Positions 49,055-58,529 of a stretch of 64,000 nt of DNA are shown here, in pieces. Origin of the DNA: Micromonospora sp. WMMD1102. Its GTDB lineage: Bacteria; Actinomycetota; Actinomycetes; Mycobacteriales; Micromonosporaceae. The notes under the pieces were generated by a model. That model made no database searches. It was not told where the DNA came from and saw only the letters and a list, made by a program, of their open reading frames with translations. Numbering within the stretch: the stretch's first letter is position 1; each line of letters begins with the position of its first letter. Location: contig NZ_JARUBN010000001.1 of the NCBI RefSeq assembly GCF_029626265.1, forward strand, positions 2,170,001-2,234,000, read 5' to 3'. The position numbers and the translations under genes are program-made.

Positions 49055-49711
49055 GTGCGGTTGCTGGTGGTGGAGGACGAGGCCCGGCTGGCCTCGGCGT
49101 TGCAGCGCGGCCTTGCCGCCGAGGGGTTCGTGGTCGACGTGGCCGGCACCGGGCCGGAGGGACTCGACCTGGCCCGGCACGGCGGGTACGACGCCATGAT
49201 CCTGGACGTGATGCTGCCCGGACTCTCTGGCTACCGGGTGGTGCGCCAGCTGCGGGCGGAGAAGCACTGGCTGCCGGTGCTGATGCTGTCGGCCAAGGAC
49301 GGCGAGTACGACCAGGCCGACGGGCTGGACTGCGGCGCCGACGACTACCTGACCAAGCCCTTCTCCTACGTGGTGCTGCTGGCCAGGCTGCGCGCCCTGC
49401 TCCGCCGGGGTGCGCCGCGCCGGCCGGTGGTGCTGGTCGCCGGTGACCTGAGCCTCGATCCGGCCCGCCGCCGGGTCACCCGGGACGGCACCGAGGTGGA
49501 GCTGACCGCCCGGGAGTACGCGCTGCTGGAGTACCTGCTGCGCCGGGCGGGCGAGGTGGTCTCCAAGACGGAGTTGCTGGACCACGTCTGGGACGCGAGC
49601 CTGCGTACCGCGCCGAACGCCGTCGAGGTCTACGTCGGCTACCTGCGCCGCAAGATCGGCCGGGACCGGCTGGAGACGGTGCGGGGAGCCGGCTACCGGC
49701 TGGTGACATGA
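49055..49711 (+). CDS. OmpR/PhoB-type response regulator
   Basis: A 218-residue regulator. The receiver starts RLLVVEDEARLASALQRGL, has the phospho-Asp in DAMILDVMLPGLSGY, Thr/Ser in VLMLSAKDGEYDQ and Lys in DDYLTKPFSYVVLLAR. The winged helix contains VELTAREYALLEYLLRRAGE, then VVSKTELLDHVWD and VEVYVGYLRRKIG. GTG 49055 gives the family start; an upstream start (49019) adds 12 atypical residues. The partner kinase starts 40 nt after its stop. Confidence 0.93.
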   Translation: MRLLVVEDEARLASALQRGLAAEGFVVDVAGTGPEGLDLARHGGYDAMILDVMLPGLSGYRVVRQLRAEKHWLPVLMLSAKDGEYDQADGLDCGADDYLTKPFSYVVLLARLRALLRRGAPRRPVVLVAGDLSLDPARRRVTRDGTEVELTAREYALLEYLLRRAGEVVSKTELLDHVWDASLRTAPNAVEVYVGYLRRKIGRDRLETVRGAGYRLVT

Positions 49712-49751
49712 GCCGCCCCCGAGGCAAGACGCCACGCACCGGTGCGGGCCC

Positions 49752-51383
49752 GTGATCCGGCGCCGCCTCCGGGGGTGGACCGGCCTGCGACGGCCGTGGC
49801 GGACCCTGAGCCTGCGGGCCCGGCTCACCGTCATCAGCGCGACGGGACTCGCCGCGGGGCTCGCCGTCGGCGGGCTGGTCCTGCTCGGCGCGCTGGGCTA
49901 CGCGCTCCAGCGCACCGTCGACACCGAAGCGCTGAAGACCGCCGAGGCGGTGGCCCGACTCGCCGGCCAGAACGCGCTGCCGGACCCGCTCCCGGTCGCC
50001 GGCAGCCAGGTACGCGTCCAGGTGCTCGACGGGCAGAGCCGGATCCGGGCCGCGTCGATCGACGCCGACCGGCTGGTCCCGATGCTCTACCCCGACGAGC
50101 TGCGGCGGTTCCAGTCCGGCGAGCGGGACAGGTTCTACCTGCCCGGCCGGCGGCTCGGCCTGGACGGCCCGGTCCGGGTGGTGGCGGTACCCGCCGGGCC
50201 GGCGAACGATCCGCAGACCGTACTGGTGGCCAAGTCCACGGCGGACGTGCGGCACAGCGTGACGGTGGTCCGCACCATTCTGCTGGTCAGCTTCCCGCTG
50301 CTCCTGGTGGCGCTGACCGCGGTCGCCTGGCGGGTGGTCGGCGCCACGCTCCGACCGGTCGAGACGCTGCGGGCCGGCGCCGAGGAGATCACCGGCGGGG
50401 CCCGGCCCGGCCGGCTGCCGCTGCCGGCCTCGCACGACGAGATCCACCGGCTGGCGGTGACCCTGAACGGGATGCTGGGCCGGCTGGAGTCGGCCAGGGC
50501 CCGGCAGCGCGCCTTCGTCGCCGACGCCGCGCACGAGCTGCGCAGTCCGCTGGCGAACCTGCGGACCCAGCTCGAGGTCGCCCAGCGGCTCGGACCGGCG
50601 ACGGAATGGCCGGCGGTCGCCGACGACCTGCTCGCCGACATCCAGCGGCTCAGCCGGCTCGTCGACGACCTGCTGCTGCTCGCCCGGTTCGACGAGGCGG
50701 GCGCCGGGCCGCCCCGGGCCGCCGAACCGGTCGAGCTGGCACAGTTGCTGACCGAGGTCGCCGAGCGTTATCCGGCGGCGCCGCTGCGGGTACTGCCACC
50801 GGCGTCGCCGTGCTGGGTACTGGCCGAACCGGACGCGTTGACCCGGGTACTGGGCAACCTGCTGGACAACGCACTCCGGCACACCGGCAGCGAGGTGGTG
50901 CTGGCGGCGTCCGCCCGGCCCGCCGGGAGCGCCCCGGAGCCTCGGGAGGCGGACCCCGGTGGCGGTCGGGCCGCTGCCGTGTACCACCTGGTGACCGTCA
51001 CCGACGACGGGCCGGGCATTCCGGCCGGCGACCGGGACCGGGTCTTCGACCGGTTCACCAGGCTGGACGACGCCCGGGCCCGGGACGCGGGCGGCGCCGG
51101 CCTCGGCCTGGCCATCGTCCGGGAACTGGTACGCCGCCAGGGCGGCACGGTGTCCCTCGGCGACGCCGGACCCGGACTGCGCGTCGAGGTACGCCTGCCG
51201 GCTGTCGAGGCGCAGGCCGACGATGCGGGCCCGCTCCTGGCCCGGGGGCAGGACGGAGGGCCGGACCACCCCGACGACCGGACAGCGGGCCGGCCGTCGG
51301 CCGGTGCTCAGCGTGCCGCAGGCGACCTGCCGGGCCGGGCCGTGCAGACCGGATCGGCCTCGCCGACCAGCCGCTCGGAATAG
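49752..51383 (+). CDS. membrane sensor histidine kinase (EnvZ/BaeS-like)
   Basis: A 543-residue kinase: two transmembrane helices (LTVISATGLAAGLAVGGLVL; TILLVSFPLLLVALTAVAWR) flank a periplasmic-side sensor of about 120 residues, then HAMP, the His box VADAAHELRSPLANLRTQLE, N box LGNLLDNALRHTG, and G boxes DDGPGIPAGDRDRVFDRF and GGAGLGLAIVRELV. The C-terminal ~65 residues after RLPAVEAQ are disordered, and the gene's last 76 nt overlap the convergent TPR gene. GTG 49752 is the start. Confidence 0.92.
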   Translation: MIRRRLRGWTGLRRPWRTLSLRARLTVISATGLAAGLAVGGLVLLGALGYALQRTVDTEALKTAEAVARLAGQNALPDPLPVAGSQVRVQVLDGQSRIRAASIDADRLVPMLYPDELRRFQSGERDRFYLPGRRLGLDGPVRVVAVPAGPANDPQTVLVAKSTADVRHSVTVVRTILLVSFPLLLVALTAVAWRVVGATLRPVETLRAGAEEITGGARPGRLPLPASHDEIHRLAVTLNGMLGRLESARARQRAFVADAAHELRSPLANLRTQLEVAQRLGPATEWPAVADDLLADIQRLSRLVDDLLLLARFDEAGAGPPRAAEPVELAQLLTEVAERYPAAPLRVLPPASPCWVLAEPDALTRVLGNLLDNALRHTGSEVVLAASARPAGSAPEPREADPGGGRAAAVYHLVTVTDDGPGIPAGDRDRVFDRFTRLDDARARDAGGAGLGLAIVRELVRRQGGTVSLGDAGPGLRVEVRLPAVEAQADDAGPLLARGQDGGPDHPDDRTAGRPSAGAQRAAGDLPGRAVQTGSASPTSRSE

Positions 51384-53269
51384 ACGACCGCGACGGAGAA
51401 GCAGTAGTTCCCCGTCGTCTCCAGGCCGTAGACCACGTAGCCGGTGGAGCCGGCCGGCAGTTCCTGGAACGGCCGGAGTTCCTGACCGGCCCGCCCACCC
51501 GCCAGCACCACCGGACCGGTCGCGCCGCTCGGGTAGGTCCAGCCCAGTGTCACGCTGCTCTGGCTGTCGGCCAGGGTCACCGAACCGGGCGGCGTGCCGG
51601 GGGAGGCCGGGGGTGGCGTGCCCGGCGTCTCGGCCGGCGCACCTGTCGACGGCCCGGCATCCGGCGGTGCCGGCTCGTCGTCCCCGGTCTGCCGGAACCC
51701 GAACACCACGGCGGCCGTGCCGAGCAGCACCAGCACCACCAGCCCGGCGACGACCACCGTCGGCAGCCGGCGGGCGGCGGCTTCCGGCCGGTGGACCCGG
51801 ACCGGCAGCCGGGACCCCCGCCGCGCCGGCAGGTGCCGCTGCTCGGCCGCTCCGCCGGAGCCGTCGAGATCGAGGCCGGGACCGCCCGCGAGATCCCGCT
51901 GCCCCGGGTCGGTGACCGGGACGGCACGGGGATCGCTCTCCAGCCGCCACGGCGGGGCCGCCGCCGGTCCGTGACGTCGGCCGGCCTCCACACCGTCCTC
52001 GTCGTCGGGCATCCGGCGTGCCACATCCGGCGGCCACCAGCCGTACTCCGGATCGTCGTCCGGCTCCCCGTTCGGCGCGGCACCGGCGGCGGAGCCCGGA
52101 CCGGACCGGCCAAGCCCGTCGCGGGGCGGCGGGACAGCCGCGCCGGTCGGCGGGATCGCTGTTCCGGTCGGCGCCGGGGTGGCCCACCGGGACGGTGGTT
52201 CGACGAGTGGCGCCGGCGGCAGCCGGGGCGGCGGTACCGGGGGAACGCCGGTACCGGTCCCGCCGCTGGTGGGTCGAGGCGGTGGGGGCGGCGGGAAGCG
52301 CAGCAGCGGCACCTCGTCGCGCGGCGGCAGTTCGGCGTCGGGCGGATGCTCGGCACCGTACGGCCCGTCCGGGTACTGCGGTGCGGCGGGATGCTGGGGT
52401 GCGGCGGGATGCTGCGGTGCGGCGTGCTGCGGTTGGTGCGTCTGCCGTGGGTACCCGCCGTGCTCCGGCTGCGCGGCGTGCCGGGGTTCGGGACGCCAGG
52501 GCTCGGTGTACTGCGGGACACCGGTAGGGCCGGCCGGGCGGTGCGGGTCGTCCTCGGGCCCGGCCGCGTAGTCGGCGCACACGTGGTCCGGATCGGCCGC
52601 CGCCCGGGCGAGCGCCGCGACCTGGGCCGCCAGCGGATGCTCTGCCGGCAGGTGCTCCCGGCACAACTCCAGGGCCAGGGCCAGGTGCTCGTGTGCCGGG
52701 GTGAGCAGTCCACAGTCGCGCTGCCACGCGCCGAGCCGGGCGAGCATCCGGATCCCGCCGGGGTGCCCGTCGCCGTAGACCTCCCGGTGCAGTTCCCAGG
52801 CGTCCTCCAGCCGGTTGCGGGCCAACGTGCACGCGCCCTGGGCGTACTCGACGGTGGCCAGGTCGGCGTGCGCGGCGAGTACCCGCAGCGACTCCGGGCC
52901 GTCGGTCGCGGTGAGTTCGATGATCACGTCCCGGTACAGCCGGGCGGCACGGGCATGACTCCCGACCCGGTGCAGTACGGCGGCGAGGGTGGCCGCCGTC
53001 GCCACCGTGCGCGGGTCGGCGACCCCGTGCAGCCGGGTGGCCGCGGAGTAGGCGAACGCCGCCCAGCCGCGCGCCGCGTGCGGGTCGCCGAGCGCCACGA
53101 GTACCCGGGCCTGGAGGCCGGCCGCCTCGGCCAGCTCGGCGGAGGCGTGTGCCGGGCTCGGGTCGGCCGCGTCCAGCGGTGGACCGAGCAGGTTCCGGGC
53201 CCCGACCAGGTCACCGGCCGCCACGAGCGCGTTCGCCTGCTGGGTGAGTTGACCGAAGCCGGAAGCCAC
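51308..53269 (-). CDS. TPR / Pro-rich / single-pass membrane protein with C-terminal FN3-like domain
   Basis: A 653-residue modular protein. Residues ~1-220 are helical TPR-like repeats (LTQQANALVAAGDLVGARNL; AAFAYSAATRLHGVADPRTV; LATVEYAQGACTLARNRLED). Then ~300 residues of Pro/Gln/His-rich low complexity (QHPAAPQHPAAPQYP) lead to one membrane helix, TVVVAGLVVLVLLGTAAVVF (~515-535), and an exported FN3-like domain (SSVTLGWTYPSGATGPVVL; YCFSVAVVYSE). The arrangement suggests cytoplasmic protein-binding repeats linked to an external domain. GTG 53269 is chosen because codons upstream lie in microsatellite-like DNA. The 3' end overlaps the kinase gene in antisense. Confidence 0.78.
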   Translation of the reverse strand: MASGFGQLTQQANALVAAGDLVGARNLLGPPLDAADPSPAHASAELAEAAGLQARVLVALGDPHAARGWAAFAYSAATRLHGVADPRTVATAATLAAVLHRVGSHARAARLYRDVIIELTATDGPESLRVLAAHADLATVEYAQGACTLARNRLEDAWELHREVYGDGHPGGIRMLARLGAWQRDCGLLTPAHEHLALALELCREHLPAEHPLAAQVAALARAAADPDHVCADYAAGPEDDPHRPAGPTGVPQYTEPWRPEPRHAAQPEHGGYPRQTHQPQHAAPQHPAAPQHPAAPQYPDGPYGAEHPPDAELPPRDEVPLLRFPPPPPPRPTSGGTGTGVPPVPPPRLPPAPLVEPPSRWATPAPTGTAIPPTGAAVPPPRDGLGRSGPGSAAGAAPNGEPDDDPEYGWWPPDVARRMPDDEDGVEAGRRHGPAAAPPWRLESDPRAVPVTDPGQRDLAGGPGLDLDGSGGAAEQRHLPARRGSRLPVRVHRPEAAARRLPTVVVAGLVVLVLLGTAAVVFGFRQTGDDEPAPPDAGPSTGAPAETPGTPPPASPGTPPGSVTLADSQSSVTLGWTYPSGATGPVVLAGGRAGQELRPFQELPAGSTGYVVYGLETTGNYCFSVAVVYSERLVGEADPVCTARPGRSPAAR

Positions 53270-53382
53270 GCCCCATCGTGCTCGGGTGGCGACGTTCAGT
53301 ACAAGAGGGCAGTTGGAGGCAGTTTCGTCGTCTTCTCGGGCACCCCGGCATCGGGGCAACGGCGGCCCCGACTCCGTCGCGG

Positions 53383-53745
53383 CTTGTCTGTCTGCCCGTC
53401 TGCCTGCCTGCCTGTCTGTCTGCTGGCTCATACCTCGCACGCGGACTGTCGAGCTGGCGCACGGGCGGGGCGCGACATTCCGGGCATCGTCTCGGACCTG
53501 TTGGGCGCGCAGGCGGGGCAGCTCGACAGTCTCCGTCCGGGGGAGTGTCCAGCTGGTCGTTGGTCGCTGGTCGTTGGTCGTCGCGGTCGTCGGCGTCGAT
53601 CGTCGGCTCTAGGCGTCGCTCGTCGGTCGTCGGCGTCGCTCGTCGGCGTCGGTCGCTGGTCGCTGGTCGTCGGTCGCTGATGCCGGCGGACGATGCGGTG
53701 GGGTGGCGGTGCTGGCCGGGGTGGCGGTGCTGGCCGGTTGGCGGT
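53383..53745. repeat. microsatellite-like low-complexity intergenic DNA
   Basis: Within the 522-bp gap 53270-53791: CTGT/CTGCC tetranucleotide repeats at 53383-53427, a degenerate GGTCGTYG array at about 53551-53680, and a duplicated GGTGGCGGTGCTGGCCGG unit at about 53705-53745. All six frames are open here only because of the repeats; I see no gene in the gap. Confidence 0.75.
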
Positions 53746-53791
53746 GACCGGCGAGGTGACAGCGGCCGGTCGGGCAGGGTAGAACCGCAGC

Positions 53792-54712
53792 ATGTCCACG
53801 GATCCGATCGGCGTCGTCAAGCGGGAACTGCTGGTACGCCAGCTCGACTCCTGGACGCCGACCGCGCTGCACCGGTCCCGCCGGGCCACCTTCGTCCAGG
53901 CGTACGCCGGGCAGGACGGCGGTGCGGCGGACGCCGCGCTGCGGGTCTTCGGTGAGTTCGCCGACCTGCTGCGCGGGCGGCGGACGACCGCGCTGACCCT
54001 CGGGCCGGACGACCCGGGTCTTGCCGCCCGCCACTCGGCGGTGCAGCCGGAGCTGCCGGCCGGGCTGACCGCGCACTTCGTGCCGGGCGGTGTCGACCGG
54101 CTGCCGGCGGCGCTGCGGGCGGCCACCGCGACCGGCGCTCCGCTCCTCGCCTGGGTGGACGCCACCGGCGGTCCGGGGCCGGCCGGCGAGGTTCTCGCGG
54201 CGGTGGCCGCTGGCCGTCCCGCGGAGCTGCTGCTGGTGCTCGACCCACAGGTCTGGTCCGGGACGGACCACCGGCACCGGCTGACCGAGGCCGGACTGCC
54301 GCTGGTGACCGAGGTGGAGCTGGTCGCCGAGGCCGGGACCGAGGTACTGGTTTTCGGCACCGCCGCCGGCAAGCGGCTGGACGCCTTCAAGAACGCGCTC
54401 TGGGCGGTCGACGAGTACGCCGGGGTGCGTTACCGGGACCCCGGCGATCCGGCGGGGCATCTGCTGGACATCTCGCTCGACCCGCATCCGGGCCCGCTGC
54501 GCAGGGAACTCCTCGCCCGTCTGGCGTCGGTCGGTGCCGCCTCCGTCACCGAGCTGCGGCAGTTCACCGCAGAGCGGACCGTCTACCGCGCGGCGGACGC
54601 CAACCGGGTGCTCAGCACGCTGCTCTCCGCCGGACTGGTGCGCCGGGAGCCGGAGTCGGGCCGGCTCGCCGGCGACGTGACAATCACCGCCGCAGCCCCG
54701 CCTTCGTCCTGA
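53792..54712 (+). CDS. hypothetical protein, 306 aa
   Basis: A soluble protein with good codon bias. The N-terminus (VKRELLVRQLDSWTPTALHR, then SRRATFVQAYAG) and the C-terminal winged-helix-like segment (RELLARLASVGAASVTELRQ; ANRVLSTLLSAGLVRREPES) recall the general plan of three-Cys-motif partner (TcmP-like) proteins, but the three-Cys motif partner is absent and I cannot confirm this. The middle is an alpha/beta domain (ALTLGPDDPG, LLAWVDATGGPGPAGEVLAA, AELLLVLDPQVW). ATG 53792 follows repeats and lacks a clear Shine-Dalgarno. Confidence 0.7.
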   Translation: MSTDPIGVVKRELLVRQLDSWTPTALHRSRRATFVQAYAGQDGGAADAALRVFGEFADLLRGRRTTALTLGPDDPGLAARHSAVQPELPAGLTAHFVPGGVDRLPAALRAATATGAPLLAWVDATGGPGPAGEVLAAVAAGRPAELLLVLDPQVWSGTDHRHRLTEAGLPLVTEVELVAEAGTEVLVFGTAAGKRLDAFKNALWAVDEYAGVRYRDPGDPAGHLLDISLDPHPGPLRRELLARLASVGAASVTELRQFTAERTVYRAADANRVLSTLLSAGLVRREPESGRLAGDVTITAAAPPSS

Positions 54713-54751
54713 GCGGATCGCGCCGGAGACGCAGACCGCGCCGGACACGCA

Positions 54752-54785
54752 ACAGGGACGCCGACGAACCCGTCGGCATCCCTGT
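54752..54785. terminator. bidirectional hairpin
   Basis: ACAGGGA-c-GCCGACG pairs with CGTCGGC-a-TCCCTGT around AACC (one internal mismatch), between the convergent 306-aa and DUF4236 genes. Confidence 0.75.
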
Positions 54786-54799
54786 CCGTCACCGCTTCC

Positions 54800-54979
54800 T
54801 CAGGACCGCGACTTGTCCTGCTTCCAGGACAGCGGGCCGGGCAGGTCGACCCGGTGTGCGCGGGCCCGGGAGTTCCAGGACCAGCGTCCGATCTTGATAC
54901 TCCAGGAGGAGAAGCCGTTCTCGGTGAAGTTGAGAATCAACGGACCGTACTTCTTGCGCTTACGGAACATCAGACCCAC
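54800..54979 (-). CDS. DUF4236-like miniprotein
   Basis: A 59-residue basic protein (MGLMFRKRKKYGPLILNFTE, then NGFSSWSIKIGRWSWNSRAR). The opening MGxxFRKRxKxGPxxLNxxxxG is the DUF4236 pattern. GTG 54979 is chosen: it is 7 nt after AAGGGAG and gives the family N-terminus, while ATG 54985 leaves a 1-nt spacing. It converges on the 306-aa gene. Function unknown. Confidence 0.72.
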   Translation of the reverse strand: MGLMFRKRKKYGPLILNFTENGFSSWSIKIGRWSWNSRARAHRVDLPGPLSWKQDKSRS

Positions 54980-55129
54980 GGCCATGCTCCCTTCCAGACA
55001 ATGCTTGTTTCCGGGGTAGGCCGAAGATTCCCCGTACGGATGTTCGGCAAACGTCCACCGGTATCCGGAAGGGACGATCAGGTTGGTCGGTGACGGCCCG
55101 GCCGACCCTCGGCGGTCAGAACCACGTGG

Positions 55130-56050
55130 TCAGGCGGGGCCGGACAGGCCGGCCCGGAAGGCGCCGGGACTGTGCCCGACCTCGCGCTGGAAGAACCGGC
55201 CGAAGTTGGTCGGCTCCGGGAAGCCGAGCCGGCGGCCGATCTCGGCCACCGGCAGGTCGGTCGCGGCGAGCAGTCGCCGGGCTTCCAGCGCCACCCGCTC
55301 GTCGATCACCTGCTTCGCGCTGCGCCCGGTCGCGGCCAGGCAGGCCCGGGTCAGGGTACGCACCGAGCAGTCGAGTCGATCGGCGTACTCCTCGACCCGT
55401 CGGGTCTGCCGGTACGAGCGCTCGACCTCGTGCCGCAGCCGCCAGAAGGTGCCGGCCGACTCCGTACCGTCCGGAGCGCCGCCCCGCCCGGTGCCGCCGA
55501 CCGGCGGGACGTTCTCCGGGGCCGGCTCCCGGGTGCTGGCCGGGTCGCGCGGCAGCAGCGCCAGCCGCAGCAGCAGTACGGCGAGCTGGTGCCGCAGCAG
55601 CTCGTCGGCGAGGCCGTCGCCGGAGTGCCGCTGGCAGTCCACCACCAATTGACTGACCTCGTTGATCACCGCGTCCTCGTCCTCGCCGGCCAGCTGCCAG
55701 TAACCGGCGGCGAACGGCGGGCCGGTGGGGAAGACGCCCAGCTCACGCATGGTCTCCGGGGTCCAGCAGACCAGCACCGCGTCGAGTCCGCTCTGCCCGC
55801 CGTGCCGGACGACCTGACCGGGCCGCACCCAGAGCAGCGACCCCGGCCGGCACGGGTAGGTCCGGAAGTCGACTTCCTGGGTGCCGTGTCCGACGGTGAC
55901 CAGAATCAGCAGGTGTCGATCGACGAGCAGCGGTCCCCGGCTGGCCGGGTCGAGGAAGTAGTCGCGCAGGGTGAGGGTACGGATGCCGGCCCAGTCGGGT
56001 GGGGGCGGCACCTCGCCGGGCTCACCCGGATGCTGACCGAATCGGACCAT
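55130..56050 (-). CDS. AraC-family transcriptional regulator
   Basis: A 306-residue regulator with an N-terminal cupin-like sensing domain (LLVDRHLLILVTVGHGTQEV; DFRTYPCRPGSLLWVRPGQV) and a C-terminal double HTH: VEEYADRLDCSVRTLTRACL and PVAEIGRRLGFPEPTNFGRF, then FQREVGHSPGAFR. ATG 56050 is used. It is divergent from a secreted GH44 enzyme gene 255 bp away, which it may control in response to a sugar. Confidence 0.9.
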   Translation of the reverse strand: MVRFGQHPGEPGEVPPPPDWAGIRTLTLRDYFLDPASRGPLLVDRHLLILVTVGHGTQEVDFRTYPCRPGSLLWVRPGQVVRHGGQSGLDAVLVCWTPETMRELGVFPTGPPFAAGYWQLAGEDEDAVINEVSQLVVDCQRHSGDGLADELLRHQLAVLLLRLALLPRDPASTREPAPENVPPVGGTGRGGAPDGTESAGTFWRLRHEVERSYRQTRRVEEYADRLDCSVRTLTRACLAATGRSAKQVIDERVALEARRLLAATDLPVAEIGRRLGFPEPTNFGRFFQREVGHSPGAFRAGLSGPA

Positions 56051-56153
56051 CACCTGCGACGTTAGCCGCAGACGCCCCGACGCGCACCCCTCCGACCGGC
56101 CGCGGAACACCTCGCCACGCTTCGGGCGCCGGGGCAGGCATCGACGGACGACG

Positions 56154-56183
56154 TTGACCGGGTGGGCGGCTGATCGGTAGCCT
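56154..56183 (+). promoter_or_regulatory. candidate promoter for the GH44 gene
   Basis: TTGACC (56154-56159), an 18-nt spacer and TAGCCT (56178-56183). The gene starts at 56305, giving a 5' leader of roughly 115 nt. Confidence 0.45.
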
Positions 56184-56304
56184 GGCTCCCGGTCCGGGCC
56201 AAGACCACCGCGCGTGAGACAGCGACGGGCGTACGCGAGACACACCGAACCCGCCACCGTCCATCCCCGCCGGGGGAGGACACCAGCAGTTCCGGAGATC
56301 CCGC

Positions 56305-58458
56305 ATGCGTCGTAGATCCCTCCTGTCCATCGTCACCGGCACGGCGCTCGCCGCCAGCGGTGCTGCCGTCGTCGTCGCCCCGCCCCCGGCCCTCGCCGAG
56401 CCCGGCCCGGCTCTCGAGGTCGACGTCACCGCCGACCGGCACCCGATCAGCCCGCACATCTACGGGATGAACTTCACCGACGAGGCCCTGGCCGAGGAGC
56501 TGGCCCTGCCGGTACGCCGCTGGGGCGGCAACGCCACCACCCGCTACCACTTCCGCCACGACACCACCAACCGCGCCTCGGACTGGTTCTTCGAGAACAT
56601 CGCCGAGGAAAACGCCGATCCCGGGGCGCTGCCGGACGGCTCCTCGACCGACGGGTTCGTCGATCAGGACCGGCGCACCGGAACCGACACTGTGCTGACG
56701 GTGCCGCTGATCGGGTGGGCGCCGAAGGCCCGGGACGGCTCGTGCGGCTTCTCCGTCGCCAAGTACGGGCCGCAGGAGCGTACCGACGAGTGGCGGCCGG
56801 ACTGCGGCAACGGCGTACGGCCGGACGGCACCCTGGTCACCGGCAACGACCCGCACGACACCAGTGTGGAGGTCGGCCCGGAGTACGTCCGGGACTGGCT
56901 GCGGCACCTGACCGGCAAGTACGGCACGGCTGCCGAGGGCGGGGTGAAGTTCTACAACCTGGACAACGAGCCGGACATCTGGCACTCCACGCACCGGGAC
57001 GTGCACCCGGAGGGGGCGAGTTCGGCCGAGCTGCGCGACCAGGCGTACGCGATCGGCGCGGCGATCAAGGAGGTCGACCCGTCGGCGGCGACGCTCGGCC
57101 CGGTCGGCTGGGGTTGGACCTCGTGGGACCACTCCGGACTGGACCAGGAGGTGTGCGGGCGTACCGGGTGCTGGGCGAACCCGCCGGACCGGCCGAACCG
57201 GGACGGGCTGCCCTTCACCACCTGGTATCTCCAGCAGATGCGCGAGTACGAGGAGCAGCACGGGCAGCGGGTGCTCGACTACTTCGACATGCACTTCTAT
57301 CCGCAGGCCGCCGGGGTGGCGTTCGGCAGCGGCACCGACCCGGCCACCAACGCGCTGCGGCTGCGCTCCACCCGGGCGCTCTGGGACCCGACCTACACCG
57401 ACGAGAGCTGGATCAACACCCAGGTGCGGCTGGTGCCCCGGATGAAGGAGCTGGTGGCCGCGAACTATCCGGGGACGAAGACGGCGATCACCGAGTACAA
57501 CTGGGGGGCGCTGGACCACGTCAACGGGGCGTTGACCCAGGCCGACGTACTCGGGATCTTCGGTCGGGAGGGGTTGGACCTGGCGACGCTCTGGGCGCCG
57601 CCGGGCGCGACCCAGCCGGGCGCGTACGCCTTCCGGATGTACCGCAACTACGACGGCGCCGGTGGCCGGTTCGGCGACGTCGGGGTCCGGGCGACCTCGG
57701 CGGACTCCGACCAGCTCTCGGTGTACGCGGCGGAGCGCCGCTCGGACGGCGCGCTCACCGTGATGGTGGTGAACAAGAGCGGGGTGGAGCGGACCAGTTC
57801 GCTGTCGCTGCGCGGCCGGACCGGGCAGACCGCGCAGGTGTACCGGTACGGGGCGACCGACCTCACCTCGATCGTCCGGGAGGCGGACCAGCGGATCCTG
57901 GTGCCGCCGCCGGTGGCCGGGGCGCCGAACGGGACGCTGTCGCACACCTTCCCGGCCGACTCGGTGACCCTCTTCGTGGTCGGTGCGCCGAGCGACCCGC
58001 CGCCGCTGGCCGCGTTGCACCGCAACCTGGACCGGTCGCCGACCGACGCCCAGATCCTTGCGGCGATCGACCTCGACAACCCCGGTCGGGTGCCGGTCGA
58101 CCTGTCCCGGGTGACGGTGCGGTACTGGTTCACCCGGGACGGCGGCCGCGGCGCGGTGCAGGCGGCCTGCGTGCGGGCCACGCTCGACTGCGCGAACGTC
58201 ACCCAGACGCTGACAACACTGCCGAGGCCCAGACGCGGGGCGGACAGTTATCTGGAGGTCGGCTTCGCCCGGGGTGCGGGGACAGTGGCGGCGGCCGGCA
58301 GGACGGGCCCGATCGAGTTGCGGTTGACCAAGGCGGACCGGTCCCGCTTCGTCGAGACCGACGACCACAGTTGGCGGCCGGCGAGACCGGACTACGCGGC
58401 CAACCCCCGGATCACGGTCTACCTGGACGGCGTACGCATCGCCGGTAGCGAGCCGTGA
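56305..58458 (+). CDS. secreted GH44 endoglucanase/xyloglucanase with CBM3-like module
   Basis: A 717-residue exoenzyme with a signal peptide (MRRRSLLSIVTGTALAASGA ... ALAEP). The GH44 catalytic domain shows ISPHIYGMNF, LPVRRWGGNATTRYHF, acid/base Glu in NLDNEPDIWHSTHRD (~222), VGWGWTSWDHSG, FDMHFYPQA, and nucleophile Glu in AITEYNWGALDHVNG (~397), followed by the beta-sandwich of the family. Residues ~565-717 match a CBM3 (LSRVTVRYWFTRDGG; NVTQTLTTLPRPRRGADSYL, EVGF). It should cleave beta-1,4-glucan or xyloglucan outside the cell. ATG 56305 follows the divergent AraC promoter region. Confidence 0.9.
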   Translation: MRRRSLLSIVTGTALAASGAAVVVAPPPALAEPGPALEVDVTADRHPISPHIYGMNFTDEALAEELALPVRRWGGNATTRYHFRHDTTNRASDWFFENIAEENADPGALPDGSSTDGFVDQDRRTGTDTVLTVPLIGWAPKARDGSCGFSVAKYGPQERTDEWRPDCGNGVRPDGTLVTGNDPHDTSVEVGPEYVRDWLRHLTGKYGTAAEGGVKFYNLDNEPDIWHSTHRDVHPEGASSAELRDQAYAIGAAIKEVDPSAATLGPVGWGWTSWDHSGLDQEVCGRTGCWANPPDRPNRDGLPFTTWYLQQMREYEEQHGQRVLDYFDMHFYPQAAGVAFGSGTDPATNALRLRSTRALWDPTYTDESWINTQVRLVPRMKELVAANYPGTKTAITEYNWGALDHVNGALTQADVLGIFGREGLDLATLWAPPGATQPGAYAFRMYRNYDGAGGRFGDVGVRATSADSDQLSVYAAERRSDGALTVMVVNKSGVERTSSLSLRGRTGQTAQVYRYGATDLTSIVREADQRILVPPPVAGAPNGTLSHTFPADSVTLFVVGAPSDPPPLAALHRNLDRSPTDAQILAAIDLDNPGRVPVDLSRVTVRYWFTRDGGRGAVQAACVRATLDCANVTQTLTTLPRPRRGADSYLEVGFARGAGTVAAAGRTGPIELRLTKADRSRFVETDDHSWRPARPDYAANPRITVYLDGVRIAGSEP

Positions 58459-58529
58459 CCGCCGGGATCGGCGGCTCCGTGCCGGGGTCGTGCCGGCGGA
58501 AGTTGTCCGGTCGGTACGATCCGGACTAA

